NCBI GenBank assembly: GCA_013205085.1
Contig: JABMLH010000002.1
Coordinates: 685,425-749,424, forward strand
Direction: 5' to 3'
Length of the DNA stretch: 64,000 nucleotides
Source: Microbacteriaceae bacterium VKM Ac-2854
GTDB taxonomy: Bacteria > Actinomycetota > Actinomycetes > Actinomycetales > Microbacteriaceae
Below are positions 9,704-17,030 of the stretch, in pieces. The stretch's first letter is position 1; each line of letters starts with the position of its first letter. The notes beneath the pieces are model-generated. The model was given only the letters and a program-made list of their open reading frames with translations. It did no database searches and was not told the origin of the DNA. Made by a program: the position numbers and the translations under genes.

Positions 9704-9788
9704 GGAGAATTCGCCTAGTGGCCTATGGCGCACGCTTGGAAAGCGTGTTGGGTGCAAGCCCTCGGGGGTTCGAATCCCCCATTCTCCG
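9704..9788 (+). tRNA. tRNA-Ser (anticodon GGA)
   Basis: An 85-nt class II tRNA. The acceptor GGAGAAT (9704-9710) pairs with ATTCTCC (9781-9787), discriminator G 9788. The anticodon arm ACGCTTGGAAAGCGT reads GGA. There is a long variable arm and a T-arm GGGGGTTCGAATCCCCC. CCA is not encoded. The last five bases and the following terminator are duplicated at 14546-14597, so this tRNA is the attachment site of the downstream island. Confidence 0.95.
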
Positions 9789-9835
9789 CGAACGGTGTCC
9801 GTTGCTCTCGCCAGCACGGGCACCGTTTTTCGTTG
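9784..9835 (+). repeat. Left attachment-like direct repeat (attL candidate)
   Basis: Starts CTCCGCGAACGGTGTCCGTT inside the tRNA-Ser acceptor and runs through its terminator to CGTTG. It matches 14546-14597 in 50 of 52 positions. Confidence 0.8.
9789..9833 (+). terminator. Rho-independent terminator of tRNA-Ser
   Basis: ACGGTGTCCGT (about 9791-9801) pairs with ACGGGCACCGT and is followed by TTTTT (9826-9830), giving a stem of about 11 bp with one G-U. A near-identical copy sits at the other end of the island. Confidence 0.82.
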
Positions 9836-9850
9836 TGCTCCCGCGTCGTG

Positions 9851-9858
9851 CCATCCGG
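9851..9858. repeat. Target-site duplication of the IS, left copy
   Basis: CCATCCGG directly abuts the left inverted repeat and is repeated exactly at 11102-11109. An 8-bp duplication is usual for the IS256 family. Confidence 0.85.
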
Positions 9859-11101
9859 GGGTTATAGGACAGAACGTGTGGATGGCGTTGGGCGTGTCAT
9901 GTGCGTCCTGCCCATCCTGATCTGGTCCAGAGGCCTTCGTCGGCGGTGAGCGCGGTGTCGAACAGGGCGGGACCGTCGGGTTCGATGTCGGGTGCGAGGG
10001 TGGTGTCGCTCGTCGTGGTGGTCGCTTCGTTTGCGAGGCTGAGCGCGGAGTCGAGTGGGATCTCGTGCAGTGTGAGGAACCATTCCGCGGCGCGTTTCAT
10101 GTGGGGCTCGGTCATGCCGCGGTGGGCGCGGAGTACGGTTCGGACCTGCGCGTTGATGCCGCCCTCGAGCGGGCTGGTGGTGCGCGGGTTGCCGTATTCG
10201 ATGTAGGTGAACAGGACGCCGTCGCGGGTGACTTTCTGCAGCAACAGCCAGGCTTTGCGGAGCCGGTCATGGGTGAACCAGAACTTGCCGTGATGCACGG
10301 TGGTGCGCTCGGTGGTGAGGTGCCCGAACGTGCGCCACCACTCGTCCAGCTGGATCCGCCAAGCGATCGCGTCGTCGGCGGTGGTGACCGTGGTCAACGC
10401 TTTGCTGAGGCCGAGCAGTGCGCGGCCGGCGTCGGTGCGGGGGCGCATGGTCAGGTGGTGGCGGATGTTCATTTGGATGTGGAACAGGCAGCGTTGATGC
10501 TTCGTCTCGGGCCAGACGCGGCGCAGCGCGGTGGGTAGTCCCGCGCCGCCGTCGGAGACGATCACCGCGGGCGCGGGAATCTGTTCCAGGAGCGCGGTCC
10601 ACGCGGCGGTGGACTCGCGGGCGCACCATTGCCAGGCGAGGACGTCGAGCTGGTCCGATACCGCGATCAGCAGACACCAGGACCCGATCCAGAGCCCGTC
10701 CACCAGGACCGCGTGATGGGTTTTCTCGACCGGTCCGATCCGGGGCTGGATGTCCCAACACCAGGCGGTGTCGCGTCGGAAGGAACGCGCCGACGCCGTG
10801 TCGCTGGCGGCTGTCTGCGACGCGGTCGAGTTCAGCCATTCCAGGAACCGTCTGAGTTGCTCGCGACGAATCACGTCGGGGCGTCTGCGGACCGCGGACG
10901 CTCCGCATTCGCGGCAGCGCCATCGCTGCGTTCCCGCCGCCGTGCGTCCGTTCTTCACGAGCGCGGATCCGCATATCACACAGGTCGTCGAGTTCGAGGG
11001 AGCAGCCACAACTAAGGGTGCCGACCCATACCGACCCGCATTTCACCCCGCAAACACGCGGCTCAACGACGATCCCATCCACACGTTTTGGCCTATAACC
11101 C
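9859..11101. mobile_element. Insertion sequence, IS256 family (IS1249-like), intact
   Basis: 1243 bp. The ends are inverted repeats: the left begins GGGTTATAGGACAGAACGTG, and the right, read inward, begins GGGTTATAGGCCAAAACGTG; the match continues into GTGGATGG with two mismatches overall. It holds one transposase gene on the minus strand and is flanked by CCATCCGG on both sides. Perfect target duplication and an open transposase frame suggest a recent insertion, just inside the left end of the tRNA-Ser island. Confidence 0.9.
9897..11009 (-). CDS. IS1249-type transposase (IS256 family)
   Basis: 370 residues. The N-terminal zinc finger has CVICG and RCRECG (two CxxC pairs, about residues 11-37). 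The DDE catalytic core has D in VLVDGLWIG, D in VIVSDGGAG and E in SPLEGGINAQVR. The segment HQRCLFHIQMNIRHHL between the second D and E is the C/D-x2-H element typical of IS256-like enzymes. It cuts and pastes or copies the 1243-bp IS. The start is a GTG. The reading frame is complete, so the element may be active. Confidence 0.93.
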   Translation of the reverse strand: MAAPSNSTTCVICGSALVKNGRTAAGTQRWRCRECGASAVRRRPDVIRREQLRRFLEWLNSTASQTAASDTASARSFRRDTAWCWDIQPRIGPVEKTHHAVLVDGLWIGSWCLLIAVSDQLDVLAWQWCARESTAAWTALLEQIPAPAVIVSDGGAGLPTALRRVWPETKHQRCLFHIQMNIRHHLTMRPRTDAGRALLGLSKALTTVTTADDAIAWRIQLDEWWRTFGHLTTERTTVHHGKFWFTHDRLRKAWLLLQKVTRDGVLFTYIEYGNPRTTSPLEGGINAQVRTVLRAHRGMTEPHMKRAAEWFLTLHEIPLDSALSLANEATTTTSDTTLAPDIEPDGPALFDTALTADEGLWTRSGWAGRT

Positions 11102-11109
11102 CCATCCGG
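11102..11109. repeat. Target-site duplication of the IS, right copy
   Basis: CCATCCGG, identical to 9851-9858. Confidence 0.85.
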
Positions 11110-11243
11110 CTGAGCGTGGGGCTCGGAGTCGGTGCGATGCGTCAGTGACGCCTGTGGCCGCAGCGCTCTGAGGTTCATCTGGTCCAAACGATGCCTCTTC
11201 GTCGCGCTCACCACGGGGCGCGATCGAGTGCCACCTGCCTTGG

Positions 11244-13130
11244 TCAATCGGCTTCTGGCTGGTCCGTCCCTGTCTCCATGTTGTCACCGGACGGTTCTGC
11301 GGGGTCATGTATCCCCGTCGCTTCGGAGCTGTGACCCTGATTCCAGAACTGCAAGTAGACAATCCGCAACGCCAGCCACCAGGCGTATAGCGAAGTCGCA
11401 CCTTCGGCCGTCGAGTCGGCCAGAAGGCCGTGAGCTATCTCGTTGCGGAGGTTCGGACCAGCTGCGTCCGAGTGGAGTACGCGAAGTCCATACGTGAGAT
11501 CAGCACCAAAAATCTCTTCCATCTTTTCGCTCTCAAGAAGGCTTGACATTCCCTTCTCATTCTCGGTGCCTGCCGCGGTGCGAGTGGTCGTCAGAACGCC
11601 TCCACTATTCAGATGATGGCGAACAAAATTCTCGATCTGCATCGTAAGTAGCTGCGCAGCGGTCGAAAAGTCACCGATATAACCATAGTAGAGCCCGCGC
11701 GCGAACTGCCTGACATGGTCGAGAGGGATAGTCGACGAGTTAGCAGTGATGGCGATGAAGTCGCCAATCGTCAGGTGGTGCTCATTGGTGAGCGTTTCGT
11801 AGCCGGGCCATAGCCGACCTGCAGCGAGTAGCTGGATACGAAGAACGTGCGTGTCCACCATCTGTCGCCATACCGCGGGATCAATCCCGAAGACCGGTGT
11901 GCCGCCGGAGCCATCTGAGCGCCTGATGATGCGTCCGTCTGCCGAGTAGGTGATTCTGGAGAATAGCGCGGAAAGGGGATGCTCCTGGAGCATCTTTTCA
12001 GCATCTACTCGATCCTTTACGACCGGCGCAAACTGATGGAGCATCGCAAACGCCAGCAACGCCTCCTGAGTTTCAAGTCCTGAGACTCGGTCTCTCGCAT
12101 CCCGAGCCGCCTCAGTCAAATCAACCGGCTCAGATTCGAATTGCTGCATATTCCCAAGACCAGCCGCACCCATTTCGCGGATTCGGCGCGCGAGGGCTTC
12201 CGCCATATCTGCTAGACCCAACTCCACGCGGTCGACGCGAGGTACCTTCTGCAACTCTCGAAGCGCTAGTTCGAACAAGTGACCGGCCCGGGCGAATTCG
12301 CCGACGCCGTCAGCCGCAAGCGCCTCTGCCTCCGCTACATACGAACGAATCACAGTCTCGTACGACGCACCACGCGCTCCCTCATCGCCGCCAATTCCAA
12401 ACCATTCTCCGGCCGCTTTGTAATAAACGCGCGCTTTGTCTGGGTCTATGATAAAAGAGTCAGCCAGAGCCCGCAGGCGCTCAGCCACCTCCGTCGATTT
12501 CTCCCGTCCGAGGCCATGGTTCATGAGAGCATCGGCCAGCTGAGCTTGAAAGTAATTGTCTGGAGTTTCTTGCAATAAATTGCGTAGGAGTTGGCTTTCG
12601 AAATTTTCGAGCTCTTGTCTCGTGGCCTTGCCGAAGCGCCTGGCAGTTTCAATCGCGCGATGCCACATGTCACGTTCGTCGAACCATCCCTCGGATTCGA
12701 TTCCGTATGTGATTAACGCTTCGAGATACGCCCGGACGTGAAGGATCCGCTGGCTGCCAGTCACGCGTAGTGCGATCACGTCATGTACGCGAGCGCGTAG
12801 AAGTACGTGCGGCACAGAATCGACGACCTCCTGTAGGAGCGAAATCGTATCGTCCGCGAGGTCCGTCGGAAGGAACGTCCGGTCATCGCCGCGGTAATAC
12901 ATCGGGCCATACCCGGCGTTCCAGTCGTCAGGCAATACATGCAAGGAGGCTATTGCGCTCAACGCCTCCAGGGCGTCTTTCACGCGTCCATCGTTTTCGC
13001 CTTCGGCCGCTTCGCGCAATGGAATCCACAACAGAGTTACGCTACTCCGGCCGGCTACAAACGCTGCCAGAAGGTTGGGCCTCTGAAAGAGAATATCCCA
13101 AGAAGATCCCTCGTATTGATCGTCGCTCAT
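11244..13130 (-). CDS. DUF4209-like protein with C-terminal HEPN-type RNxxAHG motif
   Basis: About 628 residues, mostly alpha-helical, soluble, no signal or membrane segment. Near the C-terminus is NLRNEIAHGLL (Arg near residue 562, His near 567), followed by YAWWLALRIVYLQFW. The RN-x3-HG motif is the hallmark of DUF4209 and has the R-x4-H spacing of HEPN ribonuclease domains. The long N-terminal part reads like helical repeats (for example FARAGHLFELALRELQKV), probably a sensing or scaffold region (inference). The tail of about 25 residues is acidic and disordered. ATG 13130 is preferred over GTG 13157 because AAGG precedes it at normal spacing. Base composition is clearly less GC-rich than the core genes, fitting horizontal acquisition. 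Last gene of the island cassette. Confidence 0.72.
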   Translation of the reverse strand: MSDDQYEGSSWDILFQRPNLLAAFVAGRSSVTLLWIPLREAAEGENDGRVKDALEALSAIASLHVLPDDWNAGYGPMYYRGDDRTFLPTDLADDTISLLQEVVDSVPHVLLRARVHDVIALRVTGSQRILHVRAYLEALITYGIESEGWFDERDMWHRAIETARRFGKATRQELENFESQLLRNLLQETPDNYFQAQLADALMNHGLGREKSTEVAERLRALADSFIIDPDKARVYYKAAGEWFGIGGDEGARGASYETVIRSYVAEAEALAADGVGEFARAGHLFELALRELQKVPRVDRVELGLADMAEALARRIREMGAAGLGNMQQFESEPVDLTEAARDARDRVSGLETQEALLAFAMLHQFAPVVKDRVDAEKMLQEHPLSALFSRITYSADGRIIRRSDGSGGTPVFGIDPAVWRQMVDTHVLRIQLLAAGRLWPGYETLTNEHHLTIGDFIAITANSSTIPLDHVRQFARGLYYGYIGDFSTAAQLLTMQIENFVRHHLNSGGVLTTTRTAAGTENEKGMSSLLESEKMEEIFGADLTYGLRVLHSDAAGPNLRNEIAHGLLADSTAEGATSLYAWWLALRIVYLQFWNQGHSSEATGIHDPAEPSGDNMETGTDQPEAD

Positions 13131-13317
13131 CCCTTTGACCTTACTGCCGGTCACCACGATACAAGTCGAACACCCATAAGATCGGCTCCGCGGCCGCGCT
13201 CTGAAAAGTTCTCACACCTCACCCCGGATACAAGCCATCACGGCACACGAAGCGACGGATCGACAAGAAGCCATGCTGTCGGATGATATGCTCGGTCTTT
13301 TGAAGACATAGATTCTC

Positions 13318-13917
13318 TCAACCACGAGACTTCGGACCGCCGGACGCGACGAGGCAGAGTGTCAAAAATCGGCTGTACGCCTCCCATAGTTCGACTCGCG
13401 CAGGGTTTGACGATTCGCTAGCACCCCACATGGACCATGACACCTTCACGGCTGCCTCAGCCGTTGCAACGTGGTCGAGAGTTCGATAGCGCACCGGGTC
13501 GTAGTCGTTGCTGTAGTCCGCTTCATGCCGCGCATCCTGAAGCTCGATGAAACTTTCGGCCAGAGTCAACAGCTTCGGCGGGACAGGCTTCGCAGGAATG
13601 CCACGTAGAAGGACGAGCGCGCTCCGATTGGATTTATTCGGTTGTCGGGTGAGATCTGCGGCTGTCTGTACCCAGCCGCATGCTTCCTTGATGCCAGTAT
13701 GAGTGAACCAACGCGTGATATTCGACACGTCGTCTTCACTCGCGCCGCGTACCGCGTGAAACGCCCCGTGGCGGATGATCTGGTGAAAGAGCGCGTAGTA
13801 CGCCGTCGACGTTGCTCGGCGCAGGTCGGATAGGGCAGGGCGACCTTGTCCGGCGTTCTGACCGGCGAGGATGCCTGCAGTGCGCAACATTCCTGACGCC
13901 CAAATGGGATGCGTCAT
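13318..13917 (-). CDS. HEPN-like helical protein
   Basis: 199 residues. DLRRATSTAYYALFHQII (about 31-48) and LQDARHEADYSNDYDP (about 126-141) match the two conserved helices of HEPN proteins with a YYAxFH helix and an R-x-x-A-D-Y helix. A strict R-x4-6-H catalytic motif is not evident in the second helix, which reads RHEADY, so nuclease activity is uncertain. It overlaps the upstream gene by 4 bp (ATGA), so the two are translationally coupled and probably act together. It lies in the island, 187 bp upstream of the DUF4209-like gene. Likely an RNA-binding or RNA-cleaving effector of a defence or toxin module (inference). Confidence 0.65.
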   Translation of the reverse strand: MTHPIWASGMLRTAGILAGQNAGQGRPALSDLRRATSTAYYALFHQIIRHGAFHAVRGASEDDVSNITRWFTHTGIKEACGWVQTAADLTRQPNKSNRSALVLLRGIPAKPVPPKLLTLAESFIELQDARHEADYSNDYDPVRYRTLDHVATAEAAVKVSWSMWGASESSNPARVELWEAYSRFLTLCLVASGGPKSRG

Positions 13918-14291
13918 CCGGCCTGGCCCTCCGACCCCAGGTCAGCCGATTCTCCCTCGACGGGCGCTTCGGGCTCGGCTATGTCTGACGGCGGCGCATC
14001 TCGTGTGGACACGTCCACACTCGTAGCACCCTCGAGGGCCGGACCAGCTGCGGCTGTCAGATCATCCACTTCGAGCCTGGCCTGGCGCTTCAGCGCACGG
14101 GTTGTATCTACATCCCAACCGCTGCGGTTCTTGGGCTTGGTGAGAAAAAGAGTAACGCGCCAAGCGCTCTGACCGTCCGCATCCTCTCCTGAACGCAGTT
14201 CAACGTCCTCGACGCGAACACCATTGTTCTCAACGCCGACCATGCGGACGCGAAGCGCTGACTCAAGACCCATCGAAGTTGTATCGACCAT
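13914..14291 (-). CDS. Small unrecognised partner protein coupled to the HEPN-like gene
   Basis: 125 residues. The first half is predicted beta-rich (LRVRMVGVENNGVRVEDVEL, then WRVTLFLTKPKNRSGWDVDT) followed by a helix (RALKRQARLEVDDL). The last 50 residues are acidic, Pro/Ser-rich and probably disordered. I do not recognise the family, and no nucleotidyltransferase motif of a MNT antitoxin is present. The 4-bp overlap with the HEPN-like gene suggests an antitoxin or sensor partner (inference). First gene of the island cassette; a weak GGGTGAG-like site precedes the ATG. Confidence 0.6.
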   Translation of the reverse strand: MVDTTSMGLESALRVRMVGVENNGVRVEDVELRSGEDADGQSAWRVTLFLTKPKNRSGWDVDTTRALKRQARLEVDDLTAAAGPALEGATSVDVSTRDAPPSDIAEPEAPVEGESADLGSEGQAG

Positions 14292-14545
14292 GCTTCATTC
14301 TCACCCGTAGTCGGCACCCAACAGGGCGGCGCGCCAGGAAGGCGCTAGGAAGGACGTTTTGGCGCATACATGTAGCCGATTCGCGAGGCCGCGTGGGCAC
14401 GGAGCCTCACGGCAGCCCGATACATCCGAGGTTCTAGACCGCGCTGCTGCCGACGCTCTTCGACGCTGGCCGCGTCAGTGGTTCCGAACCATCGAGCAAA
14501 AGAATGCTTCGTCTCCCACGAGGGGTTCGAAAGCCATCGCGTTAG
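14292..14545. other. Non-coding right flank of the island
   Basis: Between the first gene of the cassette and the right direct repeat. No gene with a credible start or codon bias is seen, and no integrase remnant is recognisable. It should contain the promoter for the minus-strand cassette. Confidence 0.5.
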
Positions 14546-14597
14546 CTCCGCGAACGGTGTCCGTTGCTCCCGCCAGCACAGGCACCGTTTTTCGTTG
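14546..14597 (+). repeat. Right attachment-like direct repeat (attR candidate)
   Basis: Second copy of the tRNA end plus terminator. Upstream of it, AGGGGTTCGAA resembles a T-arm, but spacing and pairing are lost, so it is not a functional tRNA. Confidence 0.8.
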
Positions 14598-14608
14598 GGT
14601 CGCCCCCG

Positions 14609-14670
14609 GCGCTGTCGTTTTCACCGCGCGCTGCCGGCACGCCACCCGCGCGCGGTGAAAACGACAGCGC
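14609..14670. terminator. Palindrome with perfect 22-bp arms at the island's outer edge
   Basis: Arms at 14609-14630 and 14649-14670 are exact complements, containing GCTGTCGTTTTCACCGCG, with an 18-nt loop. It lies just outside the right direct repeat and 8 bp from the end of the tetR-type gene, so it probably terminates that gene. Confidence 0.78.
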
Positions 14671-14678
14671 GGCGGGGG

Positions 14679-15368
14679 CTAGCGCGCGACGCGGCCGAGC
14701 CACTCCCCCATCAGGGCGCGTTCCGCCGCCGTGAGCTGCGGCAGCTCCGCCGCGGCGAGCGCCACGGCGTGGGCGACCAGCGCCCGTTCGGCGGGATCCG
14801 CCGCGGCTGCGGCCGTGGTTATCGAGCCGAGGATCGCATCGCGGGTGTGCGGCGAGAGTCCCGCGTCGCGCGCATCCGCCGGGGTGCCGATCAGCGCGAG
14901 GGTCACCCCCATGCCCGCCGCGTGCACGATCTGCACCGCACGCTCGACGTCGACCGTCAGCCGCCCCGCCTCCGCCACGCGCTCGACGAGGCCGCGCAGG
15001 ATCGCCTCCGCCTGGCGCGCCGCCTCGGGCTCGTCGCCGTCCCGGTCCGGCCCACCGTAGATCAGGGCGTAGACGTGCGGATGCGCCAGACCGAACCCGA
15101 CGTGCAGGTCCCAGCCGGCGCGCAGATCCTCTACGGGGTCACCGCTCGGCACGCGAGCGGCTTTGGTCTCGAGGTACTCGGCGAAGCCCGCGGTGGCGAC
15201 GGCGTCGAGCAGGCCGCGCATGTCGCCGAAGGTCCGGTAGATCGTCGGCGCCTGCACGCTCGCGGCGGCGCTGACCGCACGCGTCGACACCGCCTCCAGC
15301 CCGCCGTCGGCCAGGAGCGTAGCGGCGGCGTCGAGGATGCGTTCGCGCGGGGTCATCGACTCAGTCAC
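14679..15368 (-). CDS. TetR/AcrR family regulator
   Basis: 229 residues. The N-terminal HTH runs from RERILDAAATLLADGGLEAV to PTIYRTFGDMRGLLDAV (about 8-55), followed by a helical ligand domain of TetR_C type. It is divergent from an SDR oxidoreductase gene 68 bp away. A pair of identical 11-bp direct repeats in the shared intergenic space is the likely operator. It therefore probably represses the SDR gene and itself in response to a compound handled by the SDR (inference). The start could also be Met5. Confidence 0.88.
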   Translation of the reverse strand: MTESMTPRERILDAAATLLADGGLEAVSTRAVSAAASVQAPTIYRTFGDMRGLLDAVATAGFAEYLETKAARVPSGDPVEDLRAGWDLHVGFGLAHPHVYALIYGGPDRDGDEPEAARQAEAILRGLVERVAEAGRLTVDVERAVQIVHAAGMGVTLALIGTPADARDAGLSPHTRDAILGSITTAAAAADPAERALVAHAVALAAAELPQLTAAERALMGEWLGRVAR

Positions 15369-15389
15369 GAGAACGACGATAACATGCGA

Positions 15390-15436
15390 GCGTTAGCGAC
15401 TTGACGTATCGCCGCAAACGTGATTGCGTTAGCGAC
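15390..15436. promoter_or_regulatory. Probable TetR operator: two 11-bp direct repeats
   Basis: GCGTTAGCGAC occurs at 15390-15400 and again at 15426-15436, immediately before the SDR start. The 36-bp spacing places sites on a similar face of the helix, in the region shared by both divergent promoters. Confidence 0.6.
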
Positions 15437-16183
15437 ATGAACACATCCTCTGCATTCCTCTCCCGCGTCGCCATCGTCACCGGCGCCTCCCGCGGCATCG
15501 GTCGCGCGGTCGCCGAGCGCCTCGCCGCCGACGGCCTGGCCGTGGTCGTCGGCTATGCGGGCAATACCGCCGCCGCCGAGCAGACCGTCGCCGCGATCGC
15601 CGAGGCCGGCGGGCGCGCCATCGCCGTGGCCGGCGACGTCGCCGACGAGAGCGACATGGCCGCTCTGTTCGACCGGGCGGAGGCGGAGTACGGCGGTATC
15701 GACGTGGTGGTGCACTCCGCCGGCGTGATGACGCTGCAGCCTCTGGTCGACTTCGACCTCGACGCCTTCGACGCCCAGTTGCGCACCAACGTCCGCGGCA
15801 CCTTCGTCGTCGATCAGCAGGCCGCGCGACGCCTGCGCCCGGGCGGCGCACTGATCAACTTCTCGTCCTCCGTGCCCAAGATCGGCGGACCCGGCTACTC
15901 CGCCTACTCCGCGACCAAGGGTGCCGTGGATGCGATGAGCCGCATCATCGGCCAGGAGTTGCGCGGCCGCGACATCACGGTGAACGCCGTGGCACCGGGG
16001 CCCGTCGCGACCGAACTCTTCCTCACCGGCAAGAGCGACGAACTCGTCGCGAACATCGCGGGACTGAACCCGTTCAACCGCCTGGGCGAGCCCGGCGACA
16101 TCGCCGAGGTGGTCTCGTTCCTGGCCGGCCCGGGTCGCTGGATCAACGGCCAGACGATCTACGCCAACGGCGGCGTCGCGTAG
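15437..16183 (+). CDS. Short-chain dehydrogenase/reductase (SDR)
   Basis: 248 residues, classical SDR. The cofactor loop TGASRGIGRAVAERL (TGxxxGxG) is near the N-terminus. NNAG is replaced by HSAG in VVVHSAGVM. The catalytic Ser lies in INFSSSVPKIG and the Tyr/Lys in YSAYSATKGAVDAM. INGQTIYANGG closes the fold. It resembles FabG-like 3-oxoacyl reductases or glucose dehydrogenases, but the substrate is not determined. ATG 15437 is chosen because the upstream codons lie in the operator region. The second operator repeat abuts this start, implying either a very short leader or repression over the ribosome site. Confidence 0.9.
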   Translation: MNTSSAFLSRVAIVTGASRGIGRAVAERLAADGLAVVVGYAGNTAAAEQTVAAIAEAGGRAIAVAGDVADESDMAALFDRAEAEYGGIDVVVHSAGVMTLQPLVDFDLDAFDAQLRTNVRGTFVVDQQAARRLRPGGALINFSSSVPKIGGPGYSAYSATKGAVDAMSRIIGQELRGRDITVNAVAPGPVATELFLTGKSDELVANIAGLNPFNRLGEPGDIAEVVSFLAGPGRWINGQTIYANGGVA

Positions 16184-16445
16184 TTCTCCTCGCCGCGTCG
16201 AGACCGCGGAATCACGCGGATCTCGGCAATGACCGCGGATGCGGGCGCCGGCGCCGTCCTTCATTTCACACCGACCGCCGACCGGAGTGCCGGGCGATGC
16301 GTGTGTGAAATGTCGGATGAGGCGAAAGTCGACCATCCGGCGCGCCGCCACGATCCGCGGAATGACGCGGATGTCGAGCGCGCCCGCCGAGGTGGCCGTC
16401 GCGTCCGTCCGACATTTCACACACGCCGGCCCCGTGCCCGCATCG
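16184..16445. other. Gene-free region with long-spaced inverted repeat
   Basis: 262 bp between convergent genes with no credible gene. GCGTGTGTGAAATGTCGGA (16299-16317) is repeated as its exact complement at 16408-16426. Two copies of a smaller element resembling CCGCGGAATCACGCGGAT occur near 16205 and 16362. A similar small element occurs inside the palindrome in xylB near 55453. Confidence 0.7.
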
Positions 16446-17030
16446 TCAGGACGTCAACCGCAGCCCCAGCCGCAACGCATCGGGCCGACTTGAGGGCAGC
16501 TCGGCGAAGCCGAGGTGGCGGTAGAACGCGACGGCGTTCGTGTTCGCCGCATCCACGCCGAGGTGCACGCCGCGCGCACCACGCGCGGCGACCGCGGCGC
16601 AGAAGGTCTCGATCAACCGGCGACCGGATCCGCTGCCCTGCGTCTGGGGCAGCAGATCGATGTGCAGGTGGGCCGGGTACTCGTCGAGTTCGGGGATGAG
16701 CATGGCCGACGGATGCAGGCCGGCGCGCACCACCTCCGCGTCCGCTCCGGAAGCGCGCCACCGCGCGGCGAAGCCGGGCAGCCACGCCGAGCGGTACCGT
16801 TCGACGAAGTCGCGGGTGTCGGCCGTGCCGAGCACGTAGCCGGCCGGCACGCCGCCCCGCTCGACGACGAACGCCAGTGCCGGCTCCAGCTGCAGGTACG
16901 GCAGGCAGTACACCTCGGGCAACAACGCGTCGTCGGAGTAGTGACCCCGCGCATCCGCCCCGGCCGCGCCGGTCCGGACGCAGACCTCGGCGAGCGCTGG
17001 CGCGTCTGCGGCGCGGTAGCCCCGGATCAT
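16446..17030 (-). CDS. GNAT family N-acetyltransferase
   Basis: 194 residues. The N-terminal MIRGYRAADAPALAEVCVRT and FVVERGGVPAGYVLG are typical GNAT strands. LHIDLLPQTQGSGSGRRLIETF carries the acetyl-CoA loop, and LGVDAANTNAVAFYRHLGF the C-terminal core. The acceptor is unknown. Its start overlaps the stop of the HerA-like ATPase gene by 4 bp (ATGA), so it is the second gene of a two-gene operon. Confidence 0.87.
   Translation of the reverse strand: MIRGYRAADAPALAEVCVRTGAAGADARGHYSDDALLPEVYCLPYLQLEPALAFVVERGGVPAGYVLGTADTRDFVERYRSAWLPGFAARWRASGADAEVVRAGLHPSAMLIPELDEYPAHLHIDLLPQTQGSGSGRRLIETFCAAVAARGARGVHLGVDAANTNAVAFYRHLGFAELPSSRPDALRLGLRLTS

Larger units (their letters stand above)
9784..14597. 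mobile_element. Genomic island inserted at tRNA-Ser
   Basis: A 52-bp direct repeat bounds the segment: 9784-9835 (last bases of tRNA-Ser plus terminator) and 14546-14597, with two mismatches. The interior of the three-gene cassette is visibly lower in GC than the flanking genes (many A/T-rich codons such as AAT, ATA, TTT). It carries a transposase-only IS and three minus-strand genes of defence-like character. No integrase or recombinase is present, so it is either a remnant, moved in trans, or had its integrase lost. The limits are those of the repeats. Confidence 0.75.

Noticed and set aside
11110-14545. Prophage remnant or integrative conjugative element
   Set aside because: No phage structural, integrase, relaxase or mating genes are seen; only the three cassette genes and an IS.
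14521-14550. Second tRNA at the right end of the island
   Set aside because: Only a T-arm-like AGGGGTTCGAA and the acceptor end remain; no anticodon arm, and spacing is wrong.
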